64,000 bases of DNA from Tiliqua scincoides (taxonomy: Eukaryota; Chordata; Lepidosauria; Squamata; Scincidae). Both the position numbers and the translations under genes were made by a program. This document shows, one piece after another, positions 54,230 to 63,909 of this stretch. Position 1 is the stretch's first letter. Each line of letters starts with the position of its first letter. Location of the stretch: positions 26,923,109-26,987,108 of the forward strand of contig NC_089829.1 of assembly GCF_035046505.1 (NCBI RefSeq), read 5' to 3'. The notes under the pieces are model-generated. The model was not told the DNA's origin. It saw only the letters and a program-made list of their open reading frames with translations, and did no database searches.

Positions 54230-54722
54230 TGGGGAATTGCCCCTTAATTAGTCATGTTCTTTTCCCTGACAGTGGGAACTTTAATTATTTGTTTGCTTGC
54301 ATTGCTATTTTCTGTTGTAGTGGGAAGGAAATAAAAATGTAAAGAAACTAGTAATTACAGCAGCTCTAGCATCACCATGGAGCACAGAAGCTGGCTAATT
54401 AATGGCAGTTTATCACTAATCCCTCAGTCATGTCAAAGGGAAACCAGAACAATAGGATCAACCTGCAAACAGGAAGCTTTCAGTTAAAGGCACAATAACC
54501 CTTCCAGTCTGAAGAGTGCTTTGCCAGACTGCATTGGACAGGACTGCACTGCAATAACACTTAATTACATAAAATGCCACAGATAGGGTCTGAAAAAAAT
54601 AAGGCATTACAAAAAGCACTGGAATGCAACAGTTTGGCCATAATATCACCTGGATTCGCTGTTTGTTTTAAAGGCGGCTGAACAAAGAATGCCAATTTCA
54701 GAGAAACAAGTTAGCATGGAAG
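54230..54722. other. Candidate conserved non-coding element rich in TAATTA
   Basis: CCTTAATTAGTCATG (54242), ACTTTAATTATTTG (54279), AACTAGTAATTACAG (54347) and GGCTAATTAATGGCAG (54393) are four homeodomain-type cores within ~160 bp of repeat-free DNA. No exon signature. A developmental enhancer is a reasonable guess. Confidence 0.4.
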
Positions 54723-54730
54723 TATCAATG

Positions 54731-55066
54731 GGATGCGGTGGTGCGGCGGGTTAAACCACTGAACCAACAAGTCTGCTGACCGCAAGGTTTGCAGTTTGAA
54801 TTTGTGCTCCTGTTGCTGTCTCAGCTCCTGCCAACCTAGCTATTCGAAAGCATGTAAAAATACGAGTAGGTAAATAGATACCACTTTGGTGGGAAAGTAA
54901 TGGTGTTCCATTCACTTAGGCTTCTAGTCATGCCAGTCACATGACCACAGAAACTGTCCACAGACAATCACCAGCTCTTTGGCTTAGAAATGGAGATGAG
55001 TACCACCCCTAGAGTTGGACATGACTAGGCTTAACGCCGGGGGGGGGGGGAACATTTATCTTTACC
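54731..55066 (+). mobile_element. Sauria-type tRNA SINE with 8-bp TSD
   Basis: tRNA-derived head with a decayed B box (GTTTGAATT, 54794), then the diagnostic 'tcctgccaacctagc', 'ttcgaaagcatgtaaaa', 'gtcatgccagtcacatgacc' and 'agttggacatgactagg' phrases, a run of G, and a 'tatctttacct' end of the BovB-related type. TATCAATG lies at 54723-54730 and 55067-55074. Confidence 0.93.
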
Positions 55067-55074
55067 TATCAATG

Positions 55075-55572
55075 GTCTAGTTCTGCCAGATTGCTTAGGA
55101 CTTTCTGGGGTTTGCTCTGAAAATAATAGTCATGTACTAATGTTTGTGGGGGTGCAAATAGTAGGAAGTTTGGATTTCAAAAGACATTTTGCTGCATGGA
55201 ATATCAGCGTTAGAGGTCTGCTTTCAAAAACCACAGAAGTGTGAAATTTGGTGAAATGCATCAGTGGACAACAGATTGAATATGCAATGAACTGCTATGA
55301 GACACAAGTTAATAACATTTATACTTTTATCTTGGGATCTCATGCATTGCTTAGAAAAGGAATTTTGAAAGGCTTCAGTGTAGATCATGGATTCATATTT
55401 GGATCTCATCAGGTGCCAACATAACTCAATTTTTAAGTTACTATTTTTTTCCTTTTAAAAAACTTTTTATCTGCAATGAAGGGAAAAAGGCAAGAGAGGG
55501 TGTGAGGGGCATGGGTGAGGGGTATTTCAAAGTCTCACATGCAATGATGTTAAAGAAGGGTAAATGTTCTGG
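55075..55572. other. Unique non-coding DNA
   Basis: No gene or repeat recognised. Confidence 0.4.
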
Positions 55573-55875
55573 GCAGGAGATCTGGTCTACATAAGAACAT
55601 AAGGTCTAGCTAGTAGAGCTGCCGTTATGCCTGAAGATATCATCTGAAGGTCACCTGTCCAAGATCACTGGAAGCCCCTGGACTGGCAAGACCTTGACAA
55701 ACTGAGCAGAGCACTTTTGGGTGAGAGCTAAAGAGGCTGGCTCTGAAGTTGTTTGTCTGTGTGGGAGGAGACGGCAGTCAGAATATGACCAGACTGTGAG
55801 AAGATCCACCTGGAATATTGTCAGTTCTTGAAACATAGGACTTCTCTATTCAATGTAAAAACTCCTTCGGGGGTT
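55573..55875 (+). mobile_element. Old tRNA-derived SINE with a 13-bp CR1-tail insert
   Basis: A diverged copy of the family at 41425-41811: 'gggcaggagatctggtcta', 'gcctgaagatatcatctgaagg', then the 'actgagcagagc' and 'gtgtgggagga' segments. At 55590-55602 thirteen extra bases CATAAGAACATAA interrupt the head between two GGTCTA hexamers (55584-55589 and 55603-55608). Confidence 0.8.
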
Positions 55876-55887
55876 TAGAGAAAGCAC

Positions 55888-56120
55888 TTATGCTGGATCC
55901 TAGCCCCGTTCCCAGGCAGCCTGGGCCACCCCAGGCTGCTCAGATTTGCGCCACCTCTATAGGTGGCTTGGATCCGAGTAGCCCCATGGGACTGCTATGG
56001 TGTTACCCAGGGTAAGGGGAATTACCCAGGTTGGCCTGCAGTCAGCCCCAGACTTGCGCTGGATACAGCTTAGGCCCACCATCCTGCCTGTTTCAGTGCA
56101 AGTTAGGATTGTGCTGCCCC
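55888..56120. mobile_element. Harbinger-like MITE, long subfamily, right half
   Basis: 'ggatcctagccccgttcccagg', 'gcgccacctctataggtggc' and the end 'gcaagttaggattgtgctgcccc' followed by TAA match the inner and right parts of 40292-40833. The left half is missing. Confidence 0.65.
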
Positions 56121-56933
56121 TAAGTTTAATAAGGCTGACTCTCAAGTAATTCCAGGGCATGGTCTAAGAATGCACGGTACCACCATTTTGTTGAAGCTGA
56201 GCAGGATATGTGACTGTCTGGGAATTCCGTGTATGCAACTTTGGATTACACGATGGAGAAGGGCCAGAACAGAAGTGTACTGAGTCAATGCATAACTGTG
56301 CAGGCCATTTCAGCTTTGTTCAGGTGGCGTGCAGGAGGCAAAGCACGACCCATCTCTGCAGAACCCATGATGCAGTGTGACTGCAAGTGAAACTTGCATG
56401 CAGTGTTGTCAGAAGTGAGTCAGCCTGTACTCATCGAAGAGCCCACCTGGCTGGTCCTTGGCATCATCGGCAGGGTTGGGTTTTGCCTCAGTGCCCACAA
56501 TAACCTGGCACCAGTGCTTCATGCATGCATGCAAAAAACCACCTAGGGATGCAAGGAAATGATGATACTCAATGCATTAGCATGCAACCACAACTTGCAG
56601 AATGCCAGAGTGGCACACCTATTGCAAAGTGGAATTTCTGCAGTGATTGGTGTTGTCCTGTGAGGCAGCAGCAGACCTTTCCAACAATTGCTTATCCTAT
56701 CCAGCCCTTAGAACAGAGAAAACAAACCTGCCTCATTCACATACTTATGTAATTCCTATTTTCTACCACAGAAACCGTAGTTCCTAGTTAGCTGCTTTTT
56801 TTTGCCTGTTGGGGACACCTTCCTCCAATGTAGTTACTTTTGAGTTACTGCACTTGCCACTCTTCAGGGTTTAGTTCCCTGCCCAGGAAACTACACCCCA
56901 AAATGGGGAGCAGATTCATCTTGTCCTTAGTGC

Positions 56934-56967
<34 letters not shown>

Positions 56968-57164
56968 CCATGAACAATCGGGCATCCTGCAACAGCCTGC
57001 TATTTCCAACCCTGCAGAGGTATATTTTGAACTGCTGATAATATAACCATATTATTCATTTGGTAGCTAGAAATGTTGATCTGGATACTGAAGTGAGAGA
57101 GATATGGACCCCTGCCCTCAGCTATATTATACCATGAGTGTGCTTATGGGGATGGGGCTGCAGC
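56121..57164. other. Unique DNA with a (GT)n microsatellite
   Basis: About 15 GT units lie at 56934-56963. The rest has no recognisable gene or repeat. Confidence 0.6.
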
Positions 57165-57320
57165 TTAGTTGTGCATCTTCTTTGTCCTGGGTTCAATCCC
57201 TAGGTACACAGGGGAAAAAATCCCTGCCTGAAAGCATGTTAGTCGGCCTCAACAGTCCTGAGCAAGACGGATGGGAAGTTTGACCCAATCGAAAGCAAGC
57301 TTCTTATGTTCCTGGGCAGA
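57165..57320 (+). mobile_element. CORE-SINE/MIR-like element
   Basis: 'gtcctgggttcaatccctagg' holds a B-box-like GGTTCAATCC (57188), followed by 'aaaaaatccctgcctgaaa' and the end 'agcttcttatgttcctg', the layout of the reptilian MIR/CORE family. Confidence 0.7.
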
Positions 57321-57922
57321 ACCTAGCCACTTTGAAGCTCACTACTGCTTGCCAAGATACCTTGCTTTCCGCAGTCAATGGAAGAGAAGACAGCCTAAGC
57401 ATATTATCGAGAGAGGGGGATAAAAAAAAGCAACAAGCAGTGCCTCAGAGCTGGTGCCAGCTCTATAATGACTGTACACAGATGTTCCTGGAGTAAACTT
57501 CAGAAAATATGATTAAGACTGAACAATCAGCCATTTGCTGTCAGGCAGAAATACTCTAAGTAGCTGGTTGAGTGGGAACATGTGTGAGATGAATGAATCA
57601 TGGACGAACCCCAGATGCATTGCAGCAACATCTGCGGCGAGGAAGTTGGTGCCCGGGATTTGCATATTCATAGTGTCACTTTTCCTGCCAGTTTCTATTG
57701 GTCTCTGTGTGGCACTGAAAGGCCTGCAATGCCCTTGTATGCATGGGTGATGAATCTGAGCCTAGTCAGAGTTGCTGAGTTACAGCCCAATCCTTAGCTT
57801 CCCAGTGTCCGCTGGAGCAGCAGCACCAGAGCAGTTACACCCAAAAAGCACTGTACATACAATGATGCTTAACAAGTTCTAAAAAGATAGTATAACAATA
57901 TCCTTTCTTTCAGGGTGCCAGA
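57321..57922. other. Unique DNA with an octamer motif block
   Basis: 57520-57720 is repeat-free and contains GGGATTTGCATATTCATAG (57655), a perfect octamer ATTTGCAT next to a second ATTCAT. 57782-57842 ('cagcccaatccttagcttccc' to 'gcagttacaccc') is a short left tip of the long MITE subfamily. Confidence 0.4.
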
Positions 57923-57924
57923 TA

Positions 57925-58102
57925 CAGGTCCAGCCTATTTATACACAGATTTTTTATACACGGATTTGACTCAACACGAATTGCACCTGCAAATGAGAAG
58001 GAATGTGCTGATCCCTGGAGAAGGGAAAAATGCATCCCTTTAAATTCAGAGTTTAAATAAACTGCTTTTCTTACTGTTGTAGGGAGAGACAGTCATCAAT
58101 TA
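57925..58102. mobile_element. Tigger/pogo-like element, left end only
   Basis: CAGGTCCAGCCTATTTATAC directly after TA, then 'acacggatttgactcaac' as in Tigger-type ends. The right end is not visible; another TA element starts at 58103. Confidence 0.55.
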
Positions 58103-58501
58103 CAGGTATAACCTAATTATCCACAGATTTTTCTCTCTCAATGCAATGAGAAGGGTCTTTTAAATTAAAGGAAAATTAAAGAGAGGGAGGACAGGGGGCT
58201 GATAATCCATCAATCATTCTCTCTTCAGGGAGCTTCAGCCCAAGACCTCTTCCTTCCCCCTAAGCACCTGAAAGAAAGATACTTTGCATTGGTGAAGGGA
58301 GGAGTTGGAGTGAAGCCTTTCTAAGCACCTGGAGAGAGACTGATTGAAGGATTGTCTACTTAATGACTCTTTCTTACATCACAAAGGTCAGCAAGGCTGT
58401 TTTTAAATCATCGAAGCAAAGGAACTTTGTTTTTGAAATTGATTTGCTTTAGTACATTTTTTGCCATCCACCTGAGTTCTGGGAACTCAGAACTCAACCT
58501 G
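58103..58501 (+). mobile_element. Tigger/pogo-like element, plus-oriented member of an inverted pair
   Basis: CAGGTATAACCTAATTATCC after TA to GAACTCAGAACTCAACCTG before TA. The body includes 'gatggattatcagccccctgtcc' (reversed) and 'gaagcctttctaagcacctgg'. The same family lies reversed at 58957-59363. Confidence 0.82.
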
Positions 58502-58956
58502 TATAGGCTGCATTCATTTTTCAGCTTCTAGTGTTAGAAGCGTTAGAGGGCTGTTCTTTTTTCTCCTTCCAACATGTTTGGATCACATTCTTTTTTCATA
58601 TTCTAGCAGGCCCACCACACTGGCAATTTGAGTCGCGAGCTCAGAGGTTTCAGAGATGGCTATCTCCATGCATCTACTGGTAGGAACATGGCAGCCTCCA
58701 TACATTATGATGACAACCTGGTGGCCCCCATGCATTTGATTTCATTGACTCCTCTACATCTGGACACCATTTTGTCATTTTTCAAATGAGGCATGCTAGA
58801 AGCATGCTAGAAATGTCCCTTCCTCCTATTTGCTATTAAAAAAAAAGAATGCAGCCACAGACTCTGCTGTCTTTTTAAAAACCAGGAGATAGTTTCTAAA
58901 GTCAGTAACTGGAGTCAAGTTGTAGAGATAAGGGAAAACCCCAAGTGATGTCTCTA
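58502..58956. other. Unique non-coding DNA between two inverted Tigger-like copies
   Basis: No gene or repeat recognised. 'acatggcagcctccatacatta' and 'gatggctatctccatgcatct' are loosely repeated. Confidence 0.4.
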
Positions 58957-59363
58957 CAGGTTGAGTCTCGTTATTCGTGAGGGATCCATACCCAGAACTC
59001 ACGTGGATGGCAAAAATCACATTAAAGCAAATTCATTTAAAAAACAATGTCCCTTTGCTGAGTGATTTAAAAACAACCTTGCTGACCTTGCGTCTCCAGG
59101 TGCTTAGAAAGACTTCACTCTGAGGCAGCAACCCGTCTGTTCACCCAGAGCATGGCGCTGGGAAAGAATGCAAAGTGATTATTTTTCTTTCACATGCTCA
59201 GGGGGAAGGGAGGGGTCACTTGCCTTAGAGTGAAGCTATTCTAAGTGCCTTGAGAGAGAATGATTGATGGATTGCCCTCTCTTGCATTAATGAGGTCATT
59301 TTTAAATGACTTTTTTCCTTTAATTTTCGGGTGAAAGATTTGTGAATAATTAGGTTATACCTG
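58957..59363 (-). mobile_element. Tigger/pogo-like element, minus-oriented member of an inverted pair
   Basis: CAGGTTGAGTCTCGTTATTC after TA (58955-58956) to TAATTAGGTTATACCTG before TA. Reversed, it follows 58103-58501 from end to end. Confidence 0.82.
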
Positions 59364-60189
59364 TAGTTGTCCTGATGGGGTTGTGGTGAGTTTACAGTGC
59401 AGGAGCCATTTCTATATCTCCCTTGTGGTGGAAACGAGAGGTGTCCGCTAAAGGGTGCCAGACGGGTAAGAATTTCTTGCTTGCCCATTGTTGTGCTGAA
59501 ATCACAACTTGCCAGCTCTGCAGTCCTCTGCTTTGTGATGATTCACTTTTTATGTGCAGCTTCTGCGCTTGTTTTTAATGTGCTGCTAATTGACAAAAAA
59601 AAGGACATTTCTCCTGGCTCTGTGACTGACTTTTGAAAGGGCTCTTTGAGTGCCCTCATCAAAAGTTTCTTGCAAGCTCCTCATCTCCACTATTGACTGG
59701 TTCGTCCTTATCCATGTGACTCAGTGGCATCCTTTATTCTCTGAAGCCATCAAAACGGGTTGGTTTTTGTCCCCTTTCCTTTTTGTAGAAGCTACATAAG
59801 AGGTGGGACACTGCAGCTTGTTAACTTTGAGCATTGTCGATACTGCTTGCGGTTTTCAGAGACAGAACGTAAAATTGAGATCTTTTTCCCCCTTCCTCTT
59901 CACAAAAGGGTTTGCCATTAGACTTTTGCAGTTTCTAGCCTCAGAATGGATAGTTCTGCTTCCAGCATGATCTGTGCTTTTGTAAATGGCAGGGTCATGC
60001 CTGGGTAGGATTTGCAGCAAAGATGAAGGTTCTCCCTGAGCCTCTTTCCTGAGAATTAAATCTGCCAAAAATCCAGGGCTTGTGAGATTTTTCCTCCTGA
60101 GCTGAGAAATGTTGAGCATGCAGATAAAGATCTTATTTTTCCTTACCGTGGCTCATGCAAAGGAGGAGATGCATGTAGTGTAACTGAAT
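59364..60189. other. Unique non-coding DNA
   Basis: No repeat. Frames at 59397-59636 (plus) and 59856-60119 (minus) show no family. Confidence 0.4.
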
Positions 60190-60192
60190 TCA

Positions 60193-60908
60193 GGGCCCAA
60201 ACCTATCCAAGATTCCAGCCCCAGTGCAGCTGCAGTGCAGCCCCGAGGCAAGGGAACAAATATTCCCTTACCTTGTGGAGGCCTCCATAACTACTGTTGC
60301 CCTTGAAACCCCCTCCAAGGGCAGTATGAGCTTCATTGCCTGGCGTGCCTGATCCCCCAACTGACCACACTGAGAGAAGGTATAGCAGAAAACAGCTTGT
60401 TTATGCTACTACCAAAGCAAGGCAGCAAGGAGGCAGTGCCTCAGATCATGCACAAAGTTCAGCTGGATGGAGACAGCCTTTTATACTCAATTCAAACAAT
60501 ATGTTCAGCAGCAAAACGTTCAGTAAATTTCCATCCTTGCCTCACTCAAGCTCCCCTTTTACCCTTCCTGTTGGTTGTTGCTCTTGCAAGATAATGCAGA
60601 CCAGCTCTGTCTGGTCTTCAAGGACCAAGGTACTGGGAAATTAGGCACTGGGTGAGGGCATGGAGCCACTACTTTGCTTACAAGCCTTTTGCACAGTTTT
60701 AGTTTTTCTCTTGCCTCCAAGTATGGAGTCACTGTTAGAGCATACAGCTCCCTGCTCATACACCTGAACAGACAGGTCAGCCTACAGCAGCACTACCCTA
60801 CACACCTACCTCATCACCGCCCACTACCCTACACTACACAACAAGATGCAGTGCATACCCCATTGGCGCAGCAACACCAGGGCTGGAAAGTTGGATAGGA
60901 TTTGGCCC
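60193..60908 (-). mobile_element. Harbinger-like MITE, ~180-bp family, split by an LTR-like insert; TSD TCA
   Basis: Left part 60193-60294 (GGGCCCAAACCTATCC to 'ggaggcctccataactac'); right part 60838-60908 ('gatgcagtgcataccccattgg' to GGATAGGATTTGGCCC). TCA lies at 60190-60192 and 60909-60911. The MITE without the insert would be about 175 bp, as usual. Confidence 0.88.
60295..60833. mobile_element. Solo-LTR-like element (fossil), 4-bp TSD CTAC
   Basis: 539 bp beginning TGTTGCCC and ending CCCTACA (TG...CA), with CTAC at 60291-60294 and 60834-60837. The position inside a MITE whose two halves join correctly around it fixes both ends. No gag, pol or env part is present. Size, TG...CA and short TSD suit a solo LTR of a retrovirus or gypsy-type element; the family is not determined. 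It is younger than the MITE. Confidence 0.6.
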
Positions 60909-60911
60909 TCA

Positions 60912-61194
60912 GTCCTTCAGCAGAACTGGCCTGTGAAGGTTGTCTCCTTTCTCTGTAGTGCTGGGTTATCTAAATTGCTGTAATGAGGCCATTTCCCATC
61001 AGCTCTTTTTTTGTAGACTAGCTATATGCTGGCAAAATCCCATTTTTCTGCCTGCCACTATTTGTATACGTAGAATCGGTGTACATGCCATCCCAACCAA
61101 TGTACCTGTTCCTATGGAAAGGGAGCCATGGTGCACCAATCCATCTTTGGAGGTGCAACAGGCTGCTTCAAAGCAGAATAGTCATGATGACAGA
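60912..61194. other. Unique non-coding DNA
   Basis: No gene or repeat recognised. Confidence 0.4.
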
Positions 61195-61350
61195 CCCCTC
61201 AGCACTGTGGCTGAGGGGTGGAGTATCTGATTTGTGTGAAGATGGTCCTGGATTCTGTCCCTGGAATCTTCAGGTAGAACTGGGAGATGACAAATACTGT
61301 TAGCATTATGTGGACAATATTAAATGGTGCTGAGCCAATGGTCTGACTAT
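61195..61350 (+). mobile_element. CORE-SINE/MIR-like element
   Basis: 'gtggctgaggggtggagtatctg', 'ggattctgtccctggaatcttcagg' and the end 'gctgagccaatggtctgact' follow the same family as 45531-45738 and 57165-57320. Confidence 0.7.
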
Positions 61351-61580
61351 AGATATTTATTTTTTCACATTTTTATACTGCTGTTTCTTCAAGGAACTCA
61401 GGGCTATATATAGTTCCTTCTTCCCTTTTGTCTTTACAACAACCCTGTGAGGAAGGTGAGGCTAAAAGATGACTAGCCCATAGTCACCAGGAAGCTTCAT
61501 GGCTGAGTGGGGATTTGAACCTGGCTCTAAATCCAGATTTAAGTCCATCTCCCAAACCACGACACCATCCTGGCTCCTGA
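61351..61580 (-). mobile_element. MIR-type tRNA SINE, reversed
   Basis: Reversed tRNA head at the right: GGGGATTTGAACCTGG (61509) is the complement of a B box, and 'cacgacaccatcctggctcc' of the 5' end. 'caacaaccctgtgaggaagg' and the left 'cacatttttatactgctg' part are the reversed MIR body with its L2-like tail. Confidence 0.75.
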
Positions 61581-61689
61581 TAACTTTTTGTGCATCTGCA
61601 TCTCCCTCTCCATCTCCATCTCCAAACACATGCTAGTCAGCCCAGAGAGCTTCCTGCAGCACTGTAAGGGAAAAATTAACTATCCAACT

Positions 61690-61935
61690 TTTAGACTGTC
61701 CTTTAACAACATTTCTTAGGCAGCTTTGAAACCAGAACCTTAACAAAAACAAAAAAGCCCTACTAAAATGAGAGGCCACAGTTCAAAACAATAATTAAAA
61801 CAGAGGATGCCACTTTAATGGCCTGGGGGAATAACAAGAATTCATCACAGCTGTACAGATAATTCCCCACCTCTGGTGCCACAGCTGAGAAGGTCCTGAT
61901 GATCAGTTTGGCTGTGGAAACCTTCAGAGAGGACT
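61690..61935 (-). mobile_element. Old L2-type LINE fragment
   Basis: 'ataattccccacctctggtgccacagctgagaaggtcctgatg' matches the plus-strand reading of the L2 at 12810-12850 ('ggtgccactactgagaaggcc'). Decayed; boundaries are approximate. Confidence 0.5.
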
Positions 61936-62483
61936 GAGTGCTGTGCAAGGCTGTTTGAACAGGCAGGGAGGCGAAGTGGGTTTTAAAAATAAAGAAACCA
62001 AGAGGAGGAGGCCTGGAAAAGAGCAGCTGAAAGAAGGGGGCCATAGTTACCTGTGCTTTGGGAGCTGCAAGGCCTATGGGAAATGCTCCTGTTACAGTTC
62101 ATGCACCTTCCTTCTGGAAAGGGCTGGGGAGTGACATACATTTTCCTGTGCTCTCTGTATGCTTGTTTAGTTGTGTAGTCTATTGCCTCAGCCATCCTCT
62201 CAAATGCAAGGGATGCTTTTGTGATGGACTCTTTTTTTTTTATTGCTTGACTCGTCTCCAAGAGAAATAGAGTTAATAGAGATGTTCTGCTTGGGGCATC
62301 TGGATGTTATGATCGGTGAGGGATTTTGCAGCAATAGGTTGAGAGCGGGTTTAGCACTGAATCCTGGAACTGCTTCAGCCCCTTATGCTGAGATTACTGC
62401 CGTGACTTACTGTGGATGGGTGGGCTCGGCATGGTGGCAGAAATGGGGCTTCTGGGGCGTTAGGGTGCCCATAAAGGCCTTAT
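61936..62483. other. Unique non-coding DNA
   Basis: No gene or repeat recognised. Confidence 0.4.
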
Positions 62484-62938
62484 AACAACAACAACAACAA
62501 CAACAAGGTATTTATATACTGCCTTTCTGGTCATCGGATTACTCCTCTGACTTTATTCAAGGCAGTTTACATAGGCAGGCATTTCTAAATCCCTCAAGGG
62601 GACTTTTACAATCATAGAGGTTCTCTCTTTCAAGAACCAACAACATTTCAGATGGATCTTCCTGGTTTGGTCTCACTTCTGGCCTCCAGTTCTCCCAGGC
62701 AAGCTGACAAGCAGCTCCATCTCTCACATGGAGGGCAGCCAAGATGCTTCTTGCTCACACCAAGAGCAGGTGGAGTCACTCAGTTCAGCTTGTCAGGTGC
62801 TTCAAGGTCTTGCCATTCTCAGTCCTTCAGAGAGCTGCCGGTGTCCTCGAACTGGCGACCTTCTGATGTTATCTTCGGGCTAACAGAGGCTCTACCCTCT
62901 AGACCAGACCTCCTGCCCCCAGACCTCCTGCCCATTGC
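62484..62938 (-). mobile_element. tRNA-derived SINE, reversed, with duplicated head
   Basis: Starts in an (AAC)n tail at 62484, includes the reversed 3' part ('aggcaggcatttctaaatcc') and the reversed B box (GAACTGGCGACC region, 62849), and ends with a head in which 'ccagacctcctgccc' occurs twice (62904-62934). Confidence 0.92.
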
Positions 62939-62944
62939 TTATTG

Positions 62945-63130
62945 CAGCAATTCTCAATCTTTTAGTACCCTGACCCACTTTTTAGAATGACAATCTGTTC
63001 AGGACCCATTGGAAGTGATGTCATGGCCAGAAGTGACATCATCAAGCAAATTAAAAGAAATAATTATAAATAATTAAATTAAAATTAAAAAATTAAATAA
63101 GGGGGAGCAAGTCCTGTTCCACCAAGTGAA
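62945..63130 (-). mobile_element. hAT (Charlie-like), reversed partial copy
   Basis: CAGCAATTCTCAATCTTTTAG, then 'ccactttttagaatgacaatctg' and 'tgatgtcatggccagaagtgac', the reversed right part of the 9212/27339 family. It fades into A/T-rich sequence and a piece of the small palindromic repeat (63134-63180). Confidence 0.7.
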
Positions 63131-63189
63131 TCTACTCTGACGTAAGTCCTATTGTGGTCAATGGGGCTTACTCTCAGGAAAGTGGGGGG

Positions 63190-63745
63190 GGAGCTGCCTT
63201 CTGGAGCTGCCTTCTGGTGCAGCTCCATCGGATCGGGACCATTCTGGTGTCTTCACATTCCCCTTTGCCTGGCCTGACCACCAGCCAAGGCTTGTCTGCC
63301 TACTCGCAAGTAAACGCAACTGTGTGGCTGCTTTGCTTTCCATAGGGCTCGATAGGGTAGCTGGTAGGCAGGGACCTCCTTCTCGGGTGTTTTGGTCCCG
63401 ATCCAATGAATGCAGCCCCCATTCTGGTGTCAGCGGATTCTTCTCAGCCTGCCCTTTCCGATGGAATATCGCAAGTGCGCCTACTCGTGCATAAACGCGT
63501 GATATGGCTCACTTTCACTTTCCATAGGGATCCATGCATTTTCCTTTCCGGTTTTTTGGCCATAACTTTTGAAGGAAGGGAGCTATTTCAATTCTGTTTT
63601 TTGCACTGCAGTCTGCTGGGAATTCTGCACCCAACAGTATATGGCATGACATGGTAGCTCCTAAAGCTGCAATTTTTGTGCATCACCCCCCGGCACTTCA
63701 CCTGGGGCGGCCTGCACCCCATGCACCCTCCTAGCAACACCACTG
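63190..63745 (+). repeat. hAT-like interspersed repeat, third copy
   Basis: 63490-63745 ('ttttcctttccggttttttggccataac', 'gtatatggcatgacatgg', ending GCAACACCACTG) matches 27200-28220. 63220-63490 contains two related segments with 'tcgggaccattctggtgtc / cagcccccattctggtgtc', an internal direct duplication. Confidence 0.65.
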
Positions 63746-63909
63746 GCTAGCACTATGCTGCACTCAAGTTTGTTATGCAGGCACACTGAATTGGGCGTGT
63801 GAGCTGGCGTTTGGGTGGGGTCTCTGTTCTAAGGCAATGTGCCTCTAGTACCAGCTGGTGGGCAGAGACAGTGGGAGAGGGCTAATGCTGCTTTGTGGAC
63901 TTTCTAGAG

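Noticed and set aside
60336-60644. 102-codon frame as a host gene
   Set aside because: It lies inside the LTR-like insert and has no recognisable domain.
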